Shown here: in pieces, positions 57,401-64,000 of the stretch
How positions within the stretch are numbered: position 1 is the stretch's first letter
Layout: each line of letters begins with the position of its first letter
Assembly (NCBI GenBank): GCA_025457665.1
Contig: JALOTY010000023.1
Coordinates: 1 to 64,000 of the forward strand
From: Akkermansiaceae bacterium
GTDB lineage: Bacteria > Verrucomicrobiota > Verrucomicrobiia > Verrucomicrobiales > Akkermansiaceae
DNA length: 64,000 nt
Direction of reading: 5' to 3'
Position numbers and translations under genes: made by a program
Notes under the pieces: model-generated
The model's input: only the letters and a program-made list of their open reading frames with translations
Told to the model about the DNA's origin: nothing
Databases searched by the model: none

Positions 57401-59684
57401 CATTTCTTCTAACAACAACCTCGGCCTCCTCCTCGCCAACAAGCTCAACCTCACCAACGGCGCGGTGAACCTCACCGGCGACGCCCTCTTCCTCGCCGGC
57501 AGCGCGCCCGCCGTCACCAGCACCGCCAACGTCGCCCACACCCTCGGCGGCATCCTCACCCTCGACGCCGCCACCACCTTCAACATCCCGTCGAACACCA
57601 CCACCGTCAGCGGCGTGATCAATGGCAACGGCGGCGTCACCAAAACCGGCGCGGGCACCCTCGTCCTAACAGGAGCCAACTCGAACACCGGTCCCACCAC
57701 CGTCAGTGCCGGCGTCCTCAACCTCCGCCATTCCGATGCCCTCGGCTCGTCCTCCGTCACCGTCGCCAACGGGGCCTCGCTCGATCTCCAAAACAACATC
57801 ACCCTCACCGGACACCGCTCCACGCTCACCGGCCAGGGCAGCGGCACCGGCGGGGTGCTGCGGAACGTTTCCGGCAACAACACCTGGGCCGGCGAAATCA
57901 CCGCCGTCGCCGTCAGCGGCGTCACCCGCATTTCCAGCGACGCCGGAACCCTCACGCTCTCGGGCGAGATCAACCAAGACAACGGCAGCAGCGACCAGCT
58001 CGTCTTCCAAGGCAATGGCAACACCGTCGTCACCGGCGCCATCGACGGAAATTCCCGCGTTACCCGCAGCAGCGCAGGCAGCGGCGTGGTCTCGCTGCTC
58101 GGCGAGAACACCTACACCGGCCAGACCCTCGTCAACGGCGGCATCCTTGAAATCAACAGCCTCAACAGCCTGATCGGCGAGGAAGGCGACGAGGAAGTCG
58201 CCCTCAGCGCCTCCAGCCTCGGCCTCCCCACCAGCGTCGCCAACGCCACCATCAACCTCGGCAACACCTCCACCACCGCCACACTCCGCTTCATCGGAGC
58301 CACCACCAAGACCGACCGCGTCCTCAACCTCGCCGGCACCAGCGGCGGCGCGGTCATCGAACAAAACGGCAGCGGCAAACTCACCTTCCTCAGCGCTCTA
58401 ACAGCCACCGGCGCGGGCACCAAGACGCTCACCCTCACCGGCACTTCCGATGGCCTGCTCGCCGGTGCCATCGTGGACAACAGTTCTACGAACAAAACCA
58501 ACTTAACCAAATCCGGCGCCGGTCTCTGGACCCTCGGCGGAGCGAACACCTACACCGGCACCACCAACGTCAACGCCGGCACCCTGCTCCTCCAAAACGC
58601 CAGCATCGCCGCGGGCGGAAGCGTCACCGTCGCCACCGGCGCGACCTTCGGCGGCTCCGGCACCGTCACGCCGAACAGCACGGTCAACGGCCACCTCGCC
58701 CTCACTCCCGGCAATCTCACTTTCAGCGGCAACCTCGCCTTCGGAGCCAGCGCCCGCGTGAAGTGGAACCTCACGGAAAACTCCGCCAGCTCGGGCTTCG
58801 GCCAGGTCAACGCCCCCGCCGCCAATGTCACCACCGGCGCGGTCGTCGATGTCGTCCTCAATACCACCAACGGACTCGCCGACTTCGCCGATCCCTTCTG
58901 GTCCACCCCCCGCAGCTGGCCCGTTCTCAGCGCCCTGTCCCGCAGCGGCACCTTCACCCTCGGCACCATCAGCACCGACTCCGCCGGTCACCCGGCCAGC
59001 GGCTACGGCAGCTTCGCGATCGAGCAAACCGCCACCGGCGTCAGCCTCACATGGACCCCGCTCTCGCCCATCGAGCAATGGCGCTTCACCCACTTCGGCG
59101 TCACCACCGACACCGGCAACGCCGCCGACAGCGCCGACCCCGACAACGACGGCGTTAACAACCTCACCGAGTTCAACAATGGCACGCTCCCCACCGACGC
59201 GACTTCGCTGCCTGCCTTCGTCTGGCACCAGCCGCTCTCCGGCAACTGGTCCACCGCCACCAACTGGAACCTCGGCCTTGCCCCGACCTCGAATCCCGCC
59301 ACCCTCGAATCCCGCCACCAAACTCGAATTCCTCAGCGGCCTCACCACCCTGACCGCCGGCACGATCACGCCCACCAACGACAACGTCGGCACCTTCTCG
59401 CTCAACAGCCTGCGCCTCGCCGGCAGCGGCAGCGGAACCATCAACGTCAACCCCGGCGGCGGAGCCCTGCGCTTCCATGCCAACGGAGAACTCCCACCGC
59501 AGCTTCTCCTCAACGCGTTCTCGACCAACTTCAGCTACAACCTCGCCAACGCCATCGATCTCACCGCCGACCTCACCATCGACGGCGCGAACACCGGCAA
59601 CTTCACCCTCGGCGGACCAATCACCGGCAGCGGCGGCATCACCCGCATCGGCATCAACAGCTGCCTCATCCTCGGCGGCTCTAA
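51453..59684 (+). CDS. giant modular surface protein, upstream part of a frameshifted gene
   Basis: The start at 51453 gives a signal peptide (MKTLFAILITLGSGICPLGA, cleavage near QA|T). Modules in order: the uncharacterised domain shared with the protein at 40533 (about 25-590), a cadherin-like stretch (595-670), LamG-like (about 675-930), FN3 (935-1025), DUF2341-like (about 1040-1135; IPLLVRLDATNVPGF), two more LamG-like regions (about 1140-1570; EISGWFKLAAA, WHHFSAVHDGSTARLYLDG), three to four FN3 repeats (to about 1950), and autotransporter-type beta repeats. At 59287-59319 a 16-bp tandem duplication shifts the frame; residues after about 2612 are arginine/histidine-rich nonsense to the stop. 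Removing one copy joins this part to 59304-62877 as one 3,802-residue protein. Base composition is much richer in G+C than in the neighbours. Confidence 0.75.
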   Translation: MKTLFAILITLGSGICPLGAQATYEQRHDAYFDDISGRKINTGQRDGPHRAGRTGFWTTQGKLQRGNESSGVWSNLSSTITDADGSGDAGGANGGFSGWPGMDTYLRWQHRFPQWIKDQYYTEYTTMPTYGNGFTPNQRIMWAAACKLACETWGVPAVTSVSNAANRYGDPTGKAYMMAICDRTVKYNFEERWAKHYLQYTLGPLRSIADLSNDPELANRARMTWNWGWMDIASFSFKGRWAIPAGRGSMTQDGNSSDISEFGSWLMFEGTPRANPLDMDQSLLYTQPRIGQAHLVTQPPIIPEMLEAATDRSKPFTRRGFARVHETQFATSYLTKDWVLYSQLEADTTLNADGTLKIKDLNNGGVPSNDWSSERWAVMWDETGPAGLTMKAPTGYGWCQGCGLGPHEDIVQHEGTIAGIFNIPATSDWQYTRDSIPTNTTAVINDSATTGRLYLHYSKVLVAITRSDIGNFTWPPAAQTFCNKRGYAVECASLDEYPQSTAAARLAAFKADIEANPPDFSHVNDAVPRMIYTTRDGTVLDVTYGQGGKINNDPVDYTSWPLHESPWARQHQMGNMWVFGKDRHLLWNYKNWTERSDYRPTATTSAPVTAAASVDIDLSTRVSDAETPAADLNYRITGSNNGSAVILPDGKTARFTPAANLAGESNFTFTAGGEFPDQRFIFHYDYEQPDPLAGGIVNDQSTNDRHATASVGGIASLTSEADQPSILGTDSTKSLRVVSGNYGSAKLSRQIHPATLNFSNHDWTFATWFKRDSYADEDFLFYIGNSDGNSGNVDELQLTLPAQSKTLSLKHWTTANVLDVNLTTAPIVETGAWHHVAVQYARSSFNTGVMKLFLDGKLVATSAPVTFALDQTGPVFIGGPASNAVLSRNFNGWLDDTILARGELSTDEIDTLATSTASHLGGVKLEQTVRVIASPLPPTSLAASASNNTIQLAWSASSGAASYTVKRATSASGPFTPLASGITGTSYSDATATFGTTYHYVVTASNSSSESTESNVASAQLPATDPSIWNGGTMAAWSRGARIAFPGYSNSEALTNIPLLVRLDATNVPGFSYSQLAFANGADLRFTDASGTTELAYEIEKWDPAGTSLVWVRVPSLSANTSILAFWGNPAATASAQPNSLSGLALWLKADAITGLADGATLTTWNDSSTNARNATVLSGTPTFETSELNGQPVVRFPANGETSLQFPSLNTIRTVFWVVKETAPGTHFLLGDDNTYHFHRGSTAGNLWDATYASANVRNGTTKLNGTAVNGITTPLGNGWKLVSVVTTGNCEASRISKDRSIAARSWDGDIAEVIIYDRALSANEELLVGGYLSQKYALPAAYSGAAPAYTVNGSAWTGGYTGVWHLNSTTVNDSTSVQQNTTSNATLTGSGKVAAALVHNGSSQHAIIPHATELNLSNNYEISGWFKLAAADKPASGNYRSLFTKETDSNTRNWWLSINSDGKLWWKSSAGIDVTSPSDLADNQWHHFSAVHDGSTARLYLDGVEVATGSAPSSEALTTWAVRLGSQNATRWFKGALDEFRIANVKRSAAWVRAVYDNIHNPAFIRIAPATPYAAAFAPMLANLPATAVTSTAATLNGTLVSTGGSTTTVTIYHGPSDGGTTPANWAGSLNLGTRPVGNFGGAISGLPAGSIRYFRAFASNATGGTWAPVTSSFITPTAAPGSLAATPTNGLVSLSWTATPGATSYQLKRSSTPGGPYNTILSGILGTNATDPSATAGSTHYYVLSASNTGGESADSAELAVAVLAAPATLTATAGNNSVALSWSAVAGANSYTVQRATTSGGPFTTLASGLTSPSHNDATALNGSTYFYQVSALSASYESDPSDIATATPSASIAAPTGLAGAPVSTGANLTWNAVAGATHYRVKRSTTSGGPYTTVANNLLAPSHGDTGLTNGTTYFYVVSAFNGSIESANSAQISIVPAVPPTTFTTASAGNWSSATWTPQQPISAFATTIVFNNAASISSNNNLGLLLANKLNLTNGAVNLTGDALFLAGSAPAVTSTANVAHTLGGILTLDAATTFNIPSNTTTVSGVINGNGGVTKTGAGTLVLTGANSNTGPTTVSAGVLNLRHSDALGSSSVTVANGASLDLQNNITLTGHRSTLTGQGSGTGGVLRNVSGNNTWAGEITAVAVSGVTRISSDAGTLTLSGEINQDNGSSDQLVFQGNGNTVVTGAIDGNSRVTRSSAGSGVVSLLGENTYTGQTLVNGGILEINSLNSLIGEEGDEEVALSASSLGLPTSVANATINLGNTSTTATLRFIGATTKTDRVLNLAGTSGGAVIEQNGSGKLTFLSALTATGAGTKTLTLTGTSDGLLAGAIVDNSSTNKTNLTKSGAGLWTLGGANTYTGTTNVNAGTLLLQNASIAAGGSVTVATGATFGGSGTVTPNSTVNGHLALTPGNLTFSGNLAFGASARVKWNLTENSASSGFGQVNAPAANVTTGAVVDVVLNTTNGLADFADPFWSTPRSWPVLSALSRSGTFTLGTISTDSAGHPASGYGSFAIEQTATGVSLTWTPLSPIEQWRFTHFGVTTDTGNAADSADPDNDGVNNLTEFNNGTLPTDATSLPAFVWHQPLSGNWSTATNWNLGLAPTSNPATLESRHQTRIPQRPHHPDRRHDHAHQRQRRHLLAQQPAPRRQRQRNHQRQPRRRSPALPCQRRTPTAASPQRVLDQLQLQPRQRHRSHRRPHHRRREHRQLHPRRTNHRQRRHHPHRHQQLPHPRRL
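59287..59319 (+). repeat. 16-bp tandem duplication that breaks the giant gene
   Basis: CTCGAATCCCGCCACC occurs at 59288-59303 and again directly at 59304-59319, with a further shared C at 59287. Sixteen is not a multiple of three. With one copy removed the upstream frame runs on as APTSNPATKLEFLSGLTTL without interruption to 62877. Confidence 0.95.
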
Positions 59685-62600
59685 CAGCTACACCGGCCCC
59701 ACCGTCCTCTCCGCCGGCGTCACCGCCATCACCACCGCCAACAACCTCGGCGCGCCCACCGCCCCGCTCACCCTCGACGGCGGCACACTGCAAATCCTCG
59801 GCTCGTCCCTGAGCTCGCTCAGCGCCCTCAACCGCCCGGTCACCTTCACCCCGGACAAAACGGTCACCCTCGACATCTCGACCTCCACCCACAGCGTCAC
59901 CTGCGACGTCCCGCTCGACCACGGCAACGGCGGCCTGACGAAGAACGGCTCCGGCACGCTGGTTCTCAGCCAGCCTAACAGCTACACCGGACCGACCACC
60001 CTCAACGCCGGGACCCTCGCCATTTCCGCCACCACCCAGCTCGGCGACCCCGCCGCGCCTCTCGTCTTCAACGGCGGCCACCTCCGCGTCACGGGCACCG
60101 CGTTGGCCAATCTCTCCGACCTCGCCCGCCCGATCACCTTCACCGCCACCCGGAATGTCGGCATCGACGTCGCCGATGCCACCCACGTCTTCGCCGTGGA
60201 CCTTCCGCTCGACCAGACCACCGGCAGCTTCACCAAGCTCGGCGCAGGCACCCTCGACCTCGCCGCCGCCAACACCTTCACGGGCAACATCACCGCCAGC
60301 GCCGGCGTGCTCCGCATCTTCCAAGCCTCCGCCCTCGGCGGCGCGACCAAGGACGTCTTCTGCACCAGCGGCACTGCCCGCATCGAACTCGACGGCACCA
60401 GCGGCGACATCACCCTTCCAGCGACCACCCGCTTCCAAACCAGCGGAACCCAGACCAACGGAGCCCTCCGCAACGTCGCCGGTAACAACACCATCGCCGG
60501 CCAACTTCTCCTCACCACCGGCGCGGGCAGCACCCAGATCCTCAGCGACGGCGGCACGCTCAACCTAACAGGCGCGATCACCACCTCGCCCAGCGCCGGC
60601 GCCCGCACCCTCTTCCTCGGCGGCAGCGCCAACGGCATCACCAGCGGCGGCATCGCCGACAATTCCTCGAACGTGGTCAGCGTGACCAAGAACGGCAACG
60701 GCACCTGGGAAATCCGCGGGACCAACACCCACAGCGGCCTCACCACCCTCAGCTCCGGCACCCTCGCCCTGCCAGGCACCCTCGCCGGTCCGCTCACCGC
60801 CACCTCCGGCACCTTCGCCCCGCTCGGATCGCCCTCCATCGGCGGCAACCTCGCCCTCAACTTCGGCGCGAAACTCCGCGCCCGCATCAACGGCGGCACG
60901 CCCGGCACCGAATACGACCAAGTCACCGCCGCCGCCAACGTCACCCTCGCCGGCACGCTCGAAGTCGTGTCCGCCCCCGGCCTCACTCCCGGCAGCAGCT
61001 TCATCCTGATCCAGAAATCCAGCCCCGGCGCGGTCTCCGGCACCTTCAGCGGACTCCCGCAAAACGCGACCTTCGCCCAGGCCCCGAACTACGTCTGGCA
61101 GATCAGCTACACCGGCGGCGATGGCAACGACGTCGTCCTCACGCTCTCCGCGATGACCTCCCTCGAAGCCTTCCGCTTCCAATACTTCGGCACCATCGCC
61201 AACACCGGCAACGCCGCCGACAGCGCCGATCCCGATGGCGACGGCCGCAACAACCTCGAAGAGTTCAATGCCTCGACGAACCCGCTCGAAGTCACCGCGC
61301 CCGACGTGGTCATCACCAACCCCGCCGCCGAACCGGTCACCGTCGCCGCCCTCGCCGACTCGCTTCATCTCACCGCCGCCATCCAGCAAAGCACCGCCAC
61401 CGCCCCGCTCTCCTGGGCCTGGACCAAACTCTCCGGCCCCGGCACCGCGACCTTCAGCCCATCTAACAGCGCGACCAGTACCGTCACCTTCGACGCCGCG
61501 GGCACCTACGTCCTCCAAGCCACCGCCACCCTCGGCAGCACCACCGCCTCCGCCACCCGCACCGTCATCGTCGCCGCTCCAGCGACGATGACCTTCCGCC
61601 AGGGCGAAAGCGGCTACTCGCACGCCGCCACCTTCATCCGCGGCGACACCGCCACCTGGAACTCCGGCGCGCGCGACCAACTCCTCATCGGCCGCAACAA
61701 TGGCGGCATGCGCGGGCTCTTCGCCTTCGATCTCACCGGCGTCCCCGTCAACGCCACCGTCACCAGCGCGTCCTTCGACCTCTGGATCGCCCAGTCCGGC
61801 ACCGGCACCACCAGCACCCTCCAGCTCCGCCCCTTGCTCAAGGACTTCGTCGAAGGCACGGGCAACGGCAGCAGCTCTGCCAACGGCGCGAACACCGGAG
61901 CCGATTGGAACTCCCGCACCGGCCCCACCACCGCCAACCTCTGGGGAACCGCGGGCGGCCAGAGCGGCACCGATTTCTCGAACACCATCATCGGCAGCCT
62001 CACCGGTTTCGACACCGTCACCACCGCCGTCGGCACGCAGAGCGCCTTCACCCTCGATCCCGCCTTCCTCACCGAAGCCAACGCCGCCCTCGCCGCCGCC
62101 CGCCCGCTGCGCTTCATGCTCACCATGGCGAACGACACCAGCACCGGCAGCCTCTTCGCCCGCTTCGCCTCCGACGACCACACCACCCCCGCCTACCGCC
62201 CGCGCCTCACCCTCGGTTTCACCGTCAACCCCGCCCCCGTCATCGCCACCGGCACCGCGCCCTCCGCCACACCCGGAGCGCCCGCCGCTCTAACAGGATC
62301 CGCCTCCGGAGCCACCGCCACCACCTGGTCCCTCGTCTCCGGCCCCGGCACGGCCACCTTCGCGGACTCGAACAACCCGGCCACCACCGTCACCTTCAGC
62401 CAGCCCGGCGCATACACCCTCCGCCTGCTGTCCTCCAACGCCAGCGGCACCGTCTCCCGCACCCTCGCCGTCACCGCCGCCGCTTCTAACAACCCCGCCG
62501 TCTTCGCCGATTGGCAGCAGCTCACCTGGCCCGGCCAAAGCAACCCCGCCATCATCGGCCCCGACGCCGATCCCGACGGCGACGGCCTCGACAACCTCAC

Positions 62601-62877
62601 CGAGTGGGCCCTCCACCTCAACGCCACCGCCCCCGACGTCCACCAGCCCGCCTTCGCGAAGAACGGCAGCGTCCTCGACTTCACCTACACCCGCCGCAAG
62701 GTGGCACCCGGCGAAGCCACCTTCACCGTCGAGTGGTCCGACACCCTCGCCGCCCCATGGACCCCTGCCGCCAGCGATCCGCCCGTCTCCCTCGACGCCA
62801 CCCGCGAGTCCGTCTCCACCACCATCCCCGCCGGCCCCAATGGCCGCCGCTTCGTGCGCGTCAGGATCACCCGTTAG
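59304..62877 (+). pseudogene. giant modular surface protein, downstream part out of frame
   Basis: This is the continuation of the gene starting at 51453, readable one frame over. It holds further autotransporter-type beta repeats (LILGGSNSYTGPTVL, LVLSQPNSYTGPTTL, TKLGAGTLDLAAANTFTG), a DPDGDGRNNLEEF linker (about 61228), and a DNRLRE-type domain (about 61580-62220; GMRGLFAFDLTGVPVNATV). An Ig-like region and the ~110-residue C-terminal module with DPDGDGLDNLTEWALHLN, TYTRRKVAP and a final FVRVRITR follow. There is no start codon of its own with a signal peptide, so if the duplication is real this part is probably not made, or only after slippage. It could also be an assembly error. Confidence 0.75.
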
Positions 62878-62979
62878 AATCATGAAGCAGCCCTTCACGC
62901 TACCCGTCGCCGACATGCTCGGCCCGTTTATCCTGCGGCCCGATTCCAACTTGAATCAATTTTCCAAACCCTAGCCCGG

Positions 62980-64000
62980 ATGAGCCTCATCAGATCCAGC
63001 GTCTTCTCTCTGCTCATCTCCTGCGGGGCCGTCCTCGCGCAGTCGGGCACCGGTCTCACGGGGAAATACTATGACAACACCGACTTCACCTCGCTGAAGA
63101 CGACCCGCACGGATGCGACGCTCGATTTTAGCTGGGGCTCGGCAACTCCCTCAGGCACTGCGCTGACGAGTGGGGATACGTTCAGCGTGGCGTGGTCGGG
63201 ACAGATCGAGCCAGAGTTTTCGGAACTCTACACTTTCTACTTCTCGGCGGATGACACTGGCCGGCTTTGGATCAATGACGAACTGATTGTGGCGCGGACG
63301 ATCTATCAGAACCCGATCGAAATGCGCGGGCAAATCCGACTCAAGGCCGGGCACAAGGTGAACATCCGCGTCGAGTACATGGAAAACACCGGCAACACGC
63401 GGGCGAAGTTGGAATGGTCGTCGGCTTCACTGCCGCGACAGCTGGTGCCGACGAACCGTCTCTATCCTACCACGGAAATCCCCAACGGCGGTGCGGTGAT
63501 GCGCGAGCTTTGGCATGGGTTGGCGGGGGCAAACATCGCCACGCTGACCTCGAACACGAACTACCCGAACAAGCCAGCATCACGCGAGTTGCTCACCTCG
63601 TTTGAATGCCTCGCGCGCGATTGGGAAGACGGTTTTGGCACCCGCGTCACTGGCTTCATCCGTGCTCCACTCTCTGGTAGCTACACGTTTGCAGTGAGCG
63701 GCGATGAGGTGGTGCAACTCTATCTCAGCACGGACGCGAACCCAGCGAACAAGTCGCTCATCGCCAGCACCACGACGGCCACCGCTTTCCGTGACTTTGC
63801 GGCGAACGCCTCGCAGCAATCCGCACCACGGACCTTGGTCGCGGGACAGCGCTACTATGTGGAGCTGCTCCACAAGGAGGACAGCGGCGCGGACCATTGG
63901 TCGGTCGCCTGGAAACAGCCGGGCGAGGCGGCGTTCAGCATCATTCCCGGCACGGCGCTGATGCAACCGGGCGTGGATACCGCACAGCCTTCGACCTCGA
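62980..64000 (+). CDS. exported PA14-domain protein (5' part, cut by window end)
   Basis: An open frame begins at the ATG at 62980 with a signal peptide (SVFSLLISCGAVLAQ) and runs to the window edge with no stop. Residues about 22-160 form a PA14 domain: TGLTGKYYDNTDFTSL, then LYTFYFSADDTGRLWINDEL and VNIRVEYMENTGNTRAKLEW. A second PA14-like domain follows from about residue 170 (WEDGFGTRVTGFIRAPLSG, YTFAVSGDEVVQLYLS, QRYYVELLHKED). PA14 domains bind glycans and are often attached to glycosidases or surface proteins; the rest of this protein is outside the window. It lies 102 bp after the giant gene but has ordinary base composition. Confidence 0.85.
   Translation, partial: MSLIRSSVFSLLISCGAVLAQSGTGLTGKYYDNTDFTSLKTTRTDATLDFSWGSATPSGTALTSGDTFSVAWSGQIEPEFSELYTFYFSADDTGRLWINDELIVARTIYQNPIEMRGQIRLKAGHKVNIRVEYMENTGNTRAKLEWSSASLPRQLVPTNRLYPTTEIPNGGAVMRELWHGLAGANIATLTSNTNYPNKPASRELLTSFECLARDWEDGFGTRVTGFIRAPLSGSYTFAVSGDEVVQLYLSTDANPANKSLIASTTTATAFRDFAANASQQSAPRTLVAGQRYYVELLHKEDSGADHWSVAWKQPGEAAFSIIPGTALMQPGVDTAQPSTS

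Noticed and set aside
58825..59303. ATG at 58825 as the start of an independent downstream protein
   Set aside because: The first ~160 residues in that frame are a Ser/Pro/Thr-rich shadow of the real beta-repeat frame. Meaningful sequence begins only at the 16-bp duplication.
51453..62877. Mobile element carrying the G+C-rich gene
   Set aside because: No integrase, transposase, terminal inverted repeats or tRNA-type attachment site flank the region.

Overview
The window looks like a piece of a Verrucomicrobiota chromosome, probably Luteolibacter/Haloferula/Verrucomicrobium-like. The grounds are very large secreted proteins built from autotransporter-associated beta-strand repeats, a PEP-CTERM tail, CotH/lamin-tail and PA14 proteins, many exo-glycosidases with AraC/XylR-type regulators, weak Shine-Dalgarno signals and moderately high G+C. 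The assignment rests on gene content, not on a marker gene. No rRNA, tRNA, CRISPR array, transposase or phage gene was recognised.

Layout. (1) 1-714 is non-coding and holds two tandem copies of a 230-bp, hairpin-rich unit. (2) 715-9398 is a cell-envelope and housekeeping block: a glycosyltransferase fused to an LpxH-like phosphoesterase, a membrane-anchored beta-helix protein, purC, and a convergent three-gene operon of two glycosyltransferases and an O-antigen-ligase-like protein. (3) 9399-15721 is a small sugar locus: a GH106-like alpha-L-rhamnosidase-type enzyme and a GPH-family sugar symporter, met tail-to-tail by an AraC regulator. (4) 15722-25889 holds two adjacent paralogous surface proteins of about 1,600 residues with different C-terminal ends. 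(5) 26068-37911 (minus strand) is a tightly packed unit XylR regulator > sodium:solute symporter > FAD-dependent oxidoreductase > 2,198-residue CotH/lamin-tail protein. (6) 38152-51215 (plus strand) is a run of exported glycan-active proteins: GH9-like with a discoidin domain, an uncharacterised 663-residue protein, a small exported protein, a GH141-like beta-helix/PDZ protein (frameshifted at its end), a GH78 alpha-L-rhamnosidase and a GH29 alpha-L-fucosidase. (7) 51453-62877 is a giant modular surface-protein gene of very high G+C, split by a 16-bp tandem duplication. (8) 62980 to the right edge is the start of a PA14-domain protein.

Taken together, regions 3, 5 and 6 look like a utilisation system for a rhamnose- and fucose-containing polysaccharide: exported or surface glycosidases trim the glycan, two secondary transporters (GPH and SSS families) bring sugars in, and the AraC and XylR-type regulators sense them. 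There is no SusC/SusD/TonB pair and no sulfatase here, so the system differs from Bacteroidota PULs and from the sulfatase-rich fucoidan loci of marine Verrucomicrobiota.

The main candidates for something new are: an uncharacterised protein family present both as the 663-residue protein at 40533 and as the N-terminal domain of the giant protein; a C-terminal module shared by three unrelated secreted proteins, possibly a sorting or export signal; and the slippage-type frameshift that divides the giant gene.
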